64,000 nt of DNA from Gammaproteobacteria bacterium. Lineage in GTDB: Bacteria > Pseudomonadota > Gammaproteobacteria > UBA5861. Of this stretch, positions 19,450-26,802 are shown in pieces. The notes beneath the pieces were generated by a model. It did not search any database. It saw only the letters and a list, made by a program, of their open reading frames with translations, and was not told the origin of the DNA. Both the position numbers and the translations under genes were made by a program. Where the stretch lies: the NCBI GenBank assembly GCA_022360445.1, contig JAKSCV010000022.1, forward strand, positions 1 to 64,000, in the 5' to 3' direction. Positions within the stretch are counted from its first letter, which is position 1, and each line of letters starts with the position of its first letter.

Positions 19450-20204
19450 CGGTGACGTTACCCGCCGATGTGGAAGAGATCAGTCGAGCTCGGTTTGCTT
19501 TGTATTTCTGCCCAAATCCGGGAACAGCTTTGTGGCATTTTGGCAGCACATGGCTGGGGAGAAATATTCAGGAACACACAGATCAAGCTGAGCCGCGGTT
19601 TGAGGCACTTAATGAGATTTTGAACACAGGCGAATGTGAAGGGTTTGCGCTGGATGCGATAGTAAAACTTCCAAGGTACTATGGGTTTCACGCCACACTC
19701 AAGCCGCCTTTTTACCTAAAAAAAAGCAAAACGCTGGATGAACTGATGGCCGCTGTGCAGAATTTTGCCAGTGAAAGTCGTACATGCGTACTGCCGCCCC
19801 TGATCGCCCGCAGTCTGGGGCACTTTGTGGCTCTCGTGCCCGAGACAACAAGCCCCAGGGTTGATGCCTTCGCACGGAATTGCGTGGTGTATTTTGATGA
19901 TTTTCGTGCCTTACCCAGCGAAGCAGAAGTGGAGCGGCGATTAAAAACACAATGGACTCCAAGGCAGCAGGCGCTGCTGGCCCAGTGGGGCTACCCGTTT
20001 GTGATGGAAGAATTTCGATTCCATATGACATTAACAGGCAAACTCCCAGCTGACGTGCAGGCCCACCTGATACATCAACTATCAGAGCCTGTTACGGAGC
20101 TTAATCAAGTCCCTCACGTTATTGACACCCTTTGTTTGTGTTATCAGCCCCAGGAAGGGGCTGATTTCAAAGTATTCGCACGGTTTCAGTTGAACGGCTC
20201 TTAG
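19446..20204 (+). CDS. Phosphonate-operon DUF1045 protein, 2H phosphoesterase fold
   Basis: 252-residue protein of the DUF1045 family, known from phosphonate operons. Two H-x-T motifs, HAT at about residues 82-84 (GFHATLKPPF) and HMT at about 193-195 (FRFHMTLTGKL), are the hallmark of 2H phosphoesterases, which open cyclic phosphates or act on 2',3'/1,2-cyclic esters. It closes an operon that has no phnP (phosphoribosyl cyclic phosphodiesterase) and no phnN, so opening the 1,2-cyclic phosphate made by PhnJ is a fitting but unproven role. The start is GTG at 19446 (GTGA overlap with phnM) or GTG at 19452. Confidence 0.88.
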   Translation: MTVTLPADVEEISRARFALYFCPNPGTALWHFGSTWLGRNIQEHTDQAEPRFEALNEILNTGECEGFALDAIVKLPRYYGFHATLKPPFYLKKSKTLDELMAAVQNFASESRTCVLPPLIARSLGHFVALVPETTSPRVDAFARNCVVYFDDFRALPSEAEVERRLKTQWTPRQQALLAQWGYPFVMEEFRFHMTLTGKLPADVQAHLIHQLSEPVTELNQVPHVIDTLCLCYQPQEGADFKVFARFQLNGS

Positions 20205-20223
20205 GACCAATTTTGGCGCGGGA

Positions 20224-21891
20224 CTAGTCTTCTTCCCGGAGTGCTCGACGCAGAATTTTTCCGACATTAGTTTTGGGGAGTTCATCCCGGAACTCAAACT
20301 TTTTAGGAATTTTATAGGCTGTGAGCGACTGATGCAGGAATGATTTTATTTCGTCTTCCGTAAGGGATTTCCCGGCTTCAAAGACGATAAAAGCTTTAAC
20401 GACTTCACCTGAATTGTCATCATCAACACCGATACAGGCCGCCTCAAGAATGTCTGGGTGTTGGGTTAAGGCGTCTTCCACTTCGTTGGGGTAAACGTTA
20501 AATCCGGAGACGATGACGATGTCTTTTTTCCGGTCAACGAGGTACATAAAGCCAACGTCGTCTATGTAGCCCATATCACCGGTTTTTAACCAGCCATCCT
20601 GAGTGAGTGTGGCTTCGGTTTCGTCTGGCCTTTGCCAATAGCCCCGCATCACTTGCGGCCCTTTGACCCATAGTTCACCGATGTCGCCAGCAGGTACTTC
20701 GGCTTCTGTCTCATCCCGAAAACTCACATCTGTATTTGGCGCAGGAATACCGATGCTGCCCGTATAATCAGTAATATCAATCGGATTCACGGAAACCAAA
20801 GGAGATGACTCCGTCAACCCATAGCCTTCAATAATGAAACAACCCGTTGCCTGCTTCCATTGCCGGGCCACATCTTTTTGCACCGCCATGCCGCCACCAA
20901 TGCTGAGCTTTACCCCGGAAAAGTCGAGTTTATTAAAACCGGGCTCATGAAGTAAGGCATTGAAAAGGGTATTTACCCCGGTAATAAAACTGAATCGCCA
21001 CTGCCCCAGCTCTTTAACAAAAGCGGGAAAATCCCGGGGATTCGTAATGAGCACATTCGTGGCACCCCGAGAGAAAAAAGACAAGCAGTTCGCCGTTAAA
21101 CAAAAAATGTGGTAGAGCGGAAGCGCTGTGATTGCGACTTCATCTTGCTCCTGTTTTAACGGTTCTAAATAAGCTAACACCTGTTCCGTATTCGCCACCA
21201 TGTTTTGGTGGGTCAAAATTGCGCCCTTGGCGACACCCGTTGTACCTCCGGTGTATTGCAAAAAGGCGACATCATCGGGCTGCACATCAACCGGTTGAAA
21301 GTCATTCGCCGGGCTGTTTTTTAAGGCCTGGCGAAAACTCACGGCTTCGGGTAAACGGTACTTGGGTACCATCTTCTTGACATACCGTACAACCCCATTC
21401 ACCAAAATGGACCGGAAAGAACCCAACATGTCACCAATTTCCGTCACTATAATGTGTCGAATGTTGGTTTGGTCCACCACTTCTTCCAAAACAGAGGCAA
21501 AATTCGCCACCACAACGATTGCGACCGCACCTGAATCATTGAGCTGGTGCTTTAGCTCGGGCGCGGTGTATAAAGGATTCACGTTCACAACCGTCAATCC
21601 TGAACGCAAGGCGGCAAAAAGAGCCACGGGATACTGCAAAAGATTGGGCGACATGATGGCAATACGGTCACCCTTTTTGAGTTTTAACTCATTTTGGAAA
21701 TAGCTGGCCAATTGACGCGTCAAAACCTCCAGCTCGGAATAACTGATGTTTTTTCCCATACAGGAAAAAGCAGGTTTTGATGAAAATGCTTCACAAACGG
21801 ACTCAAACATAGAAGCCAGTGAAGCATGCTTGCTTGGGTCAATTGTGGAAGGCATGCCTTCCGGGTAGCGAGTTAACCAGGGCTTATTCAT
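20224..21891 (-). CDS. fadD: Long-chain fatty acid-CoA ligase
   Basis: Adenylate-forming enzyme that activates fatty acids to acyl-CoA on the inner face of the membrane for beta-oxidation. 555 residues; the N-terminus (NKPWLTRYPEGMPSTIDPSK) and NLLQYPVALFAALRSGLTVV follow E. coli FadD closely. The AMP-binding motif is YTGGTTGVAKGA, followed by GYGLTESSPLVSVNP, WLKTGDMGYIDDVGF and the A10 region TNVGKILRRALRE with the catalytic lysine. A TATAAT on the minus strand (21969-21964) could be its -10, without a good -35. It faces the end of the phn operon, 19 bases apart. Confidence 0.95.
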   Translation of the reverse strand: MNKPWLTRYPEGMPSTIDPSKHASLASMFESVCEAFSSKPAFSCMGKNISYSELEVLTRQLASYFQNELKLKKGDRIAIMSPNLLQYPVALFAALRSGLTVVNVNPLYTAPELKHQLNDSGAVAIVVVANFASVLEEVVDQTNIRHIIVTEIGDMLGSFRSILVNGVVRYVKKMVPKYRLPEAVSFRQALKNSPANDFQPVDVQPDDVAFLQYTGGTTGVAKGAILTHQNMVANTEQVLAYLEPLKQEQDEVAITALPLYHIFCLTANCLSFFSRGATNVLITNPRDFPAFVKELGQWRFSFITGVNTLFNALLHEPGFNKLDFSGVKLSIGGGMAVQKDVARQWKQATGCFIIEGYGLTESSPLVSVNPIDITDYTGSIGIPAPNTDVSFRDETEAEVPAGDIGELWVKGPQVMRGYWQRPDETEATLTQDGWLKTGDMGYIDDVGFMYLVDRKKDIVIVSGFNVYPNEVEDALTQHPDILEAACIGVDDDNSGEVVKAFIVFEAGKSLTEDEIKSFLHQSLTAYKIPKKFEFRDELPKTNVGKILRRALREED

Positions 21892-22002
21892 ATGAGATTA
21901 CCTGCGCTGATGTATGTGCGGTAGTTTTTGACAGATTTATGACATAAAAGCAAGTCCCACTCGATTATAGTGAGCCGGTAAGCTTAAGTGAGTGGGAGAG
22001 TG

Positions 22003-22826
22003 TTACAACAGCCTGTTTAGTGCCAAATCGAGCGAGTCATATTTAAAGGAAAAACCGGCGCTCAGTACTTTTTGGGGCATTACTTTTTTTCCCGAAAGCA
22101 GTAACTCTTTCCCCATTTGTCCCATTAATAACTTGACTGCAAAGGCGGGGAGAGTAAACCACGTTGGGCGGTGCAGTGTCCGCCCCAGTGTTTGTGTGAA
22201 GACAGTATTCGTCACAGGGTTAGGGGAAACGCCATTCACAGGGCCACTCATCGTGTCGTGATGGAGACAATACAATATGATATTAATTAAATCGTCCCGG
22301 TGTATCCACGGCATCCACTGGTGGCCATGGCCAATTTTCCCTCCAAGGCCTAATTTAAAAGGAAGCAACATCTTCTTCAGGGCTCCACCTTCCTTGCCCA
22401 GCACAATGCCTGTGCGTAACAAGCAAGTTCGGATACCCATGGCTTGCGCTTGTAGCGCAGCAGCTTCCCACTGCTGACACGATTGGCTGGAAAAACTCTC
22501 GTTCCCCGGCGCCTCTTCGGTAATCTCATCATTGCCCGTGCCGACGCCATAAAACCCGATGGCAGATCCACTGATCATCGTGCTCGGCTTTTGATATGTG
22601 GTCTGTAAATAGGTGATCAGATTCTGTGTGGTTTTGAGCCGGCTGGTGCAGATCCTATTTTTTTGTGCCGTTGTCCAGCGCTTATCTGCAATCGGTTCCC
22701 CAGCCAGATTAATCACAGCATCACAGGCGTTCGGCTGAGCACTGTGATGTCATGGCCTTCCGCTAACAAATGGGAACAAAGGGCGGACCCAATAAAACCT
22801 GTGCCCCCCGTCATTAATACGTTCAT
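22003..22826 (-). pseudogene. Broken YfcH-like (TIGR01777) NAD-dependent epimerase
   Basis: The 5' part from ATG 22826 (AAGG ribosome site) encodes the Rossmann start MNVLMTGGTGFIGSALCSHL and runs to ITVLSR, then shifts and stops within seven codons. The 3' part resumes in another frame at NACDAVINLAGEPIADKRW and continues intact to 22003 (LLMGQMGKELLLSG, C-terminal YfcH features). Compared with E. coli YfcH about 25 codons between VLSR and DAV are missing. This indicates an out-of-frame deletion near 22720-22735. The 3' frame alone (from a GTG at 22716) would lack the NAD-binding loop. Normal members are short-chain-dehydrogenase-like epimerases of uncertain substrate. Confidence 0.8.
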
Positions 22827-22850
22827 TGGCTTAACCTTGTCTCTCTAGCA

Positions 22851-22877
22851 AAATCAAAGAGGTCAGACTCGACTGAT
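22851..22877 (+). repeat. RAYT-associated repeat, left copy
   Basis: 27 bases starting AAATCAAAGA with core GGTCAGACTCG and ending CTGAT. It pairs with the reversed copy at 23649-23675 and is almost identical to the copy at 26541-26567 (25 of 27). Confidence 0.8.
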
Positions 22878-22884
22878 CTATTAA

Positions 22885-23601
22885 TTAGTTGAATCTAGCC
22901 TGTTTATACGCTTTCGATCTCCTATCACCACCACGACTAGCAGGACTAACAGGTCGATTTAACTGGTTCGCAATTTTCTGCTTAAAATGATTGCTACCCA
23001 ATACCCACGCTTTGTTTGTTGCTGTGCGAATATCGCTGAGTGTTTTCTCACTAATGTGCGCTTGAAACAATGATCGATATGCCGCTTGTCTTTCTTCACC
23101 CGTTTTGCCTAAACCAGTGTATTCCGAATGCGGCGCTACAAGTGCGTTAACCTGGCCTAACGCATTGTAACGGTCACTCGACCAGGGATATTCTGATGGG
23201 TGCTCAACCATGCCTTCTGCTCTGACAGGGTTCAGTTCGATATAGCGATAACAGGTTAGCAAATAGTTTTCTGTGTCAATGAGGGTCGCTTTGTAACGCC
23301 CTTCCCAAAGGGTGCCTGTACGGTTATAGGAACGATTGAAGTATTGGACATAATACCGCCCCAGCATTTGCATAGCTTTGCTAATGCCTTGCTCTGTTTG
23401 TGGCGTGAGCAGAAAATGCACATGATTTGTCATTAAGACATAGGCATGAACATCACATTGGTGCTTGTCGCAGGCCTGCTTTAGCTTTTCCAGATAAAAC
23501 CGATAGTCTTCATCGGCGTAGAAAATCGGATCACGATTATTACCCCGAACGATGATATGTTGTGGTTGACCGGGAATAACAAAGCGGGCTTGACGCGGCA
23601 T
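22885..23601 (-). CDS. REP-associated tyrosine transposase (Y1_Tnp / RAYT)
   Basis: Single-strand transposase related to IS200/IS605 TnpA. From ATG 23601 the protein has 238 residues (MPRQARFVIPGQPQHIIVRG), the usual RAYT opening. The HUH metal motif is seen as NHVHFLL with histidines 60 and 62, and a candidate catalytic tyrosine lies in LGRYYVQYFNR (about 83-87). GTLWEGRYKATLI and YIELNPVRAEGMVEHPSEYPWSS are family hallmarks. The C-terminal GGDRRSKAYKQ segment is the basic tail of this subgroup. RAYTs act on REP-like palindromes flanking them and are usually domesticated, moving non-autonomous repeats. No strong ribosome site before the ATG; the frame opens further to 23649. Confidence 0.92.
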   Translation of the reverse strand: MPRQARFVIPGQPQHIIVRGNNRDPIFYADEDYRFYLEKLKQACDKHQCDVHAYVLMTNHVHFLLTPQTEQGISKAMQMLGRYYVQYFNRSYNRTGTLWEGRYKATLIDTENYLLTCYRYIELNPVRAEGMVEHPSEYPWSSDRYNALGQVNALVAPHSEYTGLGKTGEERQAAYRSLFQAHISEKTLSDIRTATNKAWVLGSNHFKQKIANQLNRPVSPASRGGDRRSKAYKQARFN

Positions 23602-23648
23602 GGATCGATATTCGATAAAAACCAAAAATAACTTAACCAAGCACGTCA

Positions 23649-23675
23649 ATCAACCGAGTCTGACCCTATTGATTT
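23649..23675 (-). repeat. RAYT-associated repeat, right copy (inverted)
   Basis: Minus-strand copy of the 27-base element (core GGGTCAGACTCGG). It is followed outward by ATTGATTTTGCTATTG-type AT-rich sequence that recurs in the small element near 26610. Confidence 0.8.
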
Positions 23676-23700
23676 TGCTATTGATTTTCAGGTCATGGTT

Positions 23701-23937
23701 TTAATTTTGGGGAGAGGTCACTACGATCCTAGATACCAGTTTTTGCGTAATCGGCACGATCACCATGCTGATCGGAAACGCGACCAGCATGGATATTCCC
23801 CAGGCTTTGGGCCATTGCGTTATCACATCAATGAAGGTCGCTAATTCTATCGACAGCATGGCCAGGGACATCACGCCCGACATCAACAGCGACATGAAAA
23901 AAGAAAAAGTGTGAAACTGGAACTTGTGCGGAATCAT
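23701..23937 (-). CDS. DUF2798 small membrane protein
   Basis: 78-residue protein with two hydrophobic helices (FFMSLLMSGVMSLAMLSIEL and WGISMLVAFPISMVIVPITQ) and a short basic cytoplasmic end, the pattern of DUF2798 proteins. Function unknown. AGGAGA lies before the ATG. It is the third gene of a pirin - FMN reductase - DUF2798 unit and ends just inside the RAYT insertion's outer repeat region. Confidence 0.82.
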   Translation of the reverse strand: MIPHKFQFHTFSFFMSLLMSGVMSLAMLSIELATFIDVITQWPKAWGISMLVAFPISMVIVPITQKLVSRIVVTSPQN

Positions 23938-23964
23938 TCTGGTAATCTCCTGTTTGGCTGTTAT

Positions 23965-24495
23965 TCAGGCTTGTAACAGCGGTGACAAAGTTTCTTCCAA
24001 CTTCGCAACCAACTCCGGGTTTGTGAGTACACCCTCATCCCGATCAAAGTTCTTGTAGAACTCAGGGATAGACAAAGAGGCCATCACCTTGCCTGCAAAA
24101 AAGTGTGCGGATTCAACAGCAAGGGATAACACGCTTTGCGCGCCGCCCGCCCCCGGTGAGGTCGACAGCATGATGATCGGTTTGCTCTGATAGACTTCCT
24201 GGTTCTTTCGTGAAGCCCAGTCAAACAGGTTTTTGTAGGCTACGGTATAGTTGCCGTTGTGTTCCGCGTAGGAGATCACCAGCGCATCTGCTGCCGCGAT
24301 TTTATCGAGAAAGCGGGAGGCGGCTTCGGGTATACCATGGGCCTCCTCGAGATCGCTGCTATAGAGGGGCATTTCATAGTCATTAATATCGATAATTTCC
24401 ACATCGCTATCGGGCAGCAGTGTAGAGGCATAGCGAATTAAATCCTTGTTGATCGACTTGCGGCTATTGCTTGCTGCGAATGCTAAAACTTTCAT
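23965..24495 (-). CDS. NAD(P)H-dependent FMN reductase (flavodoxin-like fold)
   Basis: 176-residue flavoprotein. The flavodoxin-like start MKVLAFAASNSRKSINKDLI carries the phosphate-binding loop for FMN (ASNSRKSINKD), and EHNGNYTVAYKNLFDWAS contains the second FMN contact; KPIIMLSTSPGAGGAQSVL is the third. Relatives reduce FMN, quinones or azo compounds with NAD(P)H. The ATG at 24495 has AGGAG just upstream; the frame to 24567 is not needed. Forty bases after the pirin gene and 27 before DUF2798, so co-transcription is likely. Confidence 0.9.
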   Translation of the reverse strand: MKVLAFAASNSRKSINKDLIRYASTLLPDSDVEIIDINDYEMPLYSSDLEEAHGIPEAASRFLDKIAAADALVISYAEHNGNYTVAYKNLFDWASRKNQEVYQSKPIIMLSTSPGAGGAQSVLSLAVESAHFFAGKVMASLSIPEFYKNFDRDEGVLTNPELVAKLEETLSPLLQA

Positions 24496-24535
24496 GTTTT
24501 TCTCCTGTAATGATCGTATTTCAGATTCGGGGTGG

Positions 24536-25438
24536 TTATTCGAGGTGGCCGAGTTTGCCGGCCGCATAGTCCGCTTCGACCTGCGCTATCTCAGTCTCGT
24601 TGCTCATCACAAAGGGGCCCTTCTGAACGAAGGCTTCCTTAAGGGGCACGGCGGCAAATAGCGCAAAGTGTGCGCCTGACGCTGCAACATTCGTAATCTC
24701 AATCGTATTGGTAGCGGAATCGGAACTTGCTTCGATAGCGATGGATTCGCCTGCTTGCAGTGTTACTTTCTCACCCGCAACACTGAGTTCGACCGCGCCT
24801 TCTACGGCATATACCCAGCCGTTCTCACCAGCCTGCAAGTCGTGGGCAAAGGTAGATCCGGCAGCAATCTTGCCGTCGAGAATGGTCATGGGCAGCGCGG
24901 GTGATATCTGGCCCTTAATGCCGTTGCTGGCGCCGAGTACGATGCGAACGCGATGACCATCGGCTTCCAGAGTGGGCATGTCCTGTGCTTTCACACGCAG
25001 TGATTCAGGGGTATTTTGTTTCATCCGCGCGGGCAGGTTCACAAAAACCTGCAAGCCGTGAATGTTTGAGCCCGCCCTGGGCGCCTCATCGTGAACAGCG
25101 CCGGAGCCGGCCTTTAACCAGTACAGATCGCCGGGCATCAAATCGAAATCGTTGCCAAGTGAATCCCGGTTGTGAAATTTACCCTCGCTATCCTCAAAGA
25201 GTACGGACACCGCGGAGAGGCCGGCGTGGGGGTGTGCACCAAAGGTCGATTCGCTCATGCGATAGTGATCGACCATTACCAGCGGATCCATCGCGCCTGC
25301 GAAATCCCGCTCGCGAAAAGCGTTTGCGGTAAAACCTGAGCCTATCTCAAGTGCGTTGCCACCTTTTGGGGCAGTGATGGATGCGGATGTAGCGCTATCA
25401 AATGTCAGATTTTTTGCAAAAGAAGTTGCTGCGTTCAT
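24536..25438 (-). CDS. Pirin-family protein (bicupin)
   Basis: 300-residue double-cupin protein. The metal-binding motif of the first cupin is seen in FGAHPHAGLSAVSVLFEDSEGKFHNRDSLG and GSGAVHDEAPRAGS (histidines and glutamate that hold iron); a second cupin with YAVEGAVELSVAGEKVTL follows. Some bacterial pirins have quercetin 2,3-dioxygenase activity, others act as redox sensors or bind metabolic enzymes; the reaction here is not known. AGGAGAT lies before the ATG. First gene of a three-gene unit, divergent from a LysR regulator across 137 bases. Confidence 0.92.
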   Translation of the reverse strand: MNAATSFAKNLTFDSATSASITAPKGGNALEIGSGFTANAFRERDFAGAMDPLVMVDHYRMSESTFGAHPHAGLSAVSVLFEDSEGKFHNRDSLGNDFDLMPGDLYWLKAGSGAVHDEAPRAGSNIHGLQVFVNLPARMKQNTPESLRVKAQDMPTLEADGHRVRIVLGASNGIKGQISPALPMTILDGKIAAGSTFAHDLQAGENGWVYAVEGAVELSVAGEKVTLQAGESIAIEASSDSATNTIEITNVAASGAHFALFAAVPLKEAFVQKGPFVMSNETEIAQVEADYAAGKLGHLE

Positions 25439-25512
25439 TGTGCGATCTCCTCGTTAAGTTGTTTCGTAATCACGGTTTAGATATTAACAATGGAACGATA
25501 AGGTCTTGTAGA

Positions 25513-25547
25513 TTCAAAAAATGAAAACTTCGTTCTATAATTGGAAC
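25513..25547 (+). promoter_or_regulatory. LysR-gene promoter with palindromic operator
   Basis: -35-like TTCAAA (25513-25518), 17 bases, then perfect TATAAT (25536-25541). The -10 box sits inside an imperfect palindrome GTTCTATAATTGGAAC (25532-25547), a fitting place for the regulator to repress itself. Region between divergent pirin and LysR genes. Confidence 0.55.
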
Positions 25548-25575
25548 AATAGACGAGTTAAATGCGGCGAACCAA

Positions 25576-26496
25576 ATGGCTATGATCGACCTGAATGACT
25601 ACTTCTATTTTGTCCACGTGGTGGAAAAACGGGGCTTTTCTCCCGCCGCAAGAGCTCTCAATATGCCCAAGTCACGCTTGAGTCGGCATGTCTCGCAACT
25701 GGAGGAAAGGCTCGATACCCGCTTGATACAAAGAACTTCCCGCCAGTTTAAAGTGACCGAAACAGGCGAGGTGTTTTACCAGCATGCCCGGGCACTGATT
25801 GAGGAAATGGAAGCCGCCGAAGCGGCAATTCAAAGCCGCAAGGAGTCACTAAGCGGGCGCGTCACCATGAGTTGCTCGGTAGGTGTTGCCCAGTTTGCCA
25901 TTAAGGATCTGGTGTTTGAATTTCTGCAGAAGCACCCGAAGGTAAATGTGGTCCAGCAGGTGACGAGCCAATCGGTCGATCTGGTCTCTACCGGAATAGA
26001 CATGGCCGTAAGAGGCCATACCGAAGCGCTGCCTGATTCGACTCTTATTCAGCGTCACCTGGCTAATGTGTCCTGGCACCTGTTTGCGAGTCCCGAGTAC
26101 TTGGCTCGAACCGGCACGCCGCAGTCGCCCTATGATTTGTTTAAAAGACAAAGCTTGAAGGTGGGTTGGCAACCGGCCACCGGGTACTGGAACCTGGAGA
26201 ACAAGGATGGGCAGAAAACCACGGTGCCGTTTACCCCGCAACTTTGCAGCGATGACATGACAACGTTGAAACAAGCGGCGGCGAAAGGGCTGGGTATAGT
26301 GAGCATGCCAGCTTATACTTGCAGAGATGAACTCAATGATGGATCGCTGGTGCGGGTCCTGCCTGAGTGGGTAGCCGGGAAAGCGCAATTGAGCCTGGTA
26401 ACGCCATCTCGCCGTGGACAATCACCCTCCGTTCGCGCACTGCTGGATTACCTGTTAAACAACTTGAATGCACGGATCGGTGATCCGCCGGGTTAG
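25576..26496 (+). CDS. LysR-family transcriptional regulator
   Basis: 306 residues. The N-terminal winged helix-turn-helix is clear (FYFVHVVEKRGFSPAARALN then KSRLSRHVSQLEERLDTRLI and QRTSRQFKVTETGEVFYQHA), followed by a substrate-binding domain (about 90-300). It belongs to the AaeR/QhpR-like branch that often sits beside redox genes. It is divergent from the pirin-FMN reductase-DUF2798 unit and probably controls it in response to a small aromatic or oxidant ligand. The ATG at 25576 or the one two codons later could start it; neither has a strong ribosome site. Confidence 0.93.
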   Translation: MAMIDLNDYFYFVHVVEKRGFSPAARALNMPKSRLSRHVSQLEERLDTRLIQRTSRQFKVTETGEVFYQHARALIEEMEAAEAAIQSRKESLSGRVTMSCSVGVAQFAIKDLVFEFLQKHPKVNVVQQVTSQSVDLVSTGIDMAVRGHTEALPDSTLIQRHLANVSWHLFASPEYLARTGTPQSPYDLFKRQSLKVGWQPATGYWNLENKDGQKTTVPFTPQLCSDDMTTLKQAAAKGLGIVSMPAYTCRDELNDGSLVRVLPEWVAGKAQLSLVTPSRRGQSPSVRALLDYLLNNLNARIGDPPG

Positions 26497-26528
26497 CATG
26501 GGGGTGGATTCAGGAAGGCGCATCGGTT

Positions 26529-26622
26529 AAATCAAAGGGGAAATCAAAGGGGTCAGACTCGATTGATCACTGCTGTGGGTCAGAGTCATTGATTTGTGAG
26601 TCCATTGATTTTGCAATCAGTT
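26529..26622 (+). repeat. Small RAYT-derived repeat element (non-autonomous)
   Basis: Contains the 27-base RAYT repeat at 26541-26567, preceded by a tandem duplicate of AAATCAAAGGGG (26529-26552), then a second shorter partner GGGTCAGAGTCATTGATTT (26577-26595), and ends with CCATTGATTTTGCAATC. That last stretch matches the sequence just outside the right repeat of the RAYT unit (ATTGATTTTGC at 23669-23679). It looks like the two ends of the RAYT unit joined without the gene. Confidence 0.65.
26541..26567 (+). repeat. RAYT-associated repeat, third copy
   Basis: 25 of 27 bases match the left repeat at 22851 (core GGGTCAGACTCGATTGAT). It sits 44 bases after the LysR gene stop. Confidence 0.8.
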
Positions 26623-26802
26623 TTGTCGGTACTTAATTAACAGGTTTGGATGCTGCATATTTAGTTAGTAAACGAGCAATAAGGGGGTTAGCACTGGTTT
26701 TTTATATGATGACTCTTGTTCCTTTTTAATAATGTGCATGATCTTTAGTTTTTCAGAAAGAGCGATAGCGTTTTCAATACAGCCTGGCTGTTTGAGTATG
26801 TG
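26623..26802. other. Rest of the intergenic region before rmuC end
   Basis: About 180 AT-rich bases after the small repeat element. A short inverted repeat ACAGCCTGGCTGT near 26780-26792 followed by TTT on plus is too tight for a terminator. No gene seen; the ORF lines across 26745-26975 are shadows of rmuC. Confidence 0.4.

Larger units (their letters stand above)
22851..23675 (-). mobile_element. RAYT transposase unit bounded by inverted repeats
   Basis: A REP-associated tyrosine transposase gene lies between two inverted copies of a 27-base element (22851-22877 and, reversed, 23649-23675; 22 of 27 bases agree, core GGTCAGACTCG). It separates a broken yfcH-like gene from the DUF2798 operon. 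No target-site duplication was recognised. Confidence 0.75.

Noticed and set aside
22003-22716. Functional short epimerase from GTG 22716
   Set aside because: Would lack the nucleotide-binding loop, which is still present upstream in another frame; a broken gene explains both parts better.
25849-26421. 190-codon minus-strand frame inside the LysR gene
   Set aside because: Antisense shadow of a well-formed LysR regulator; arginine/histidine-rich composition typical of shadow frames.
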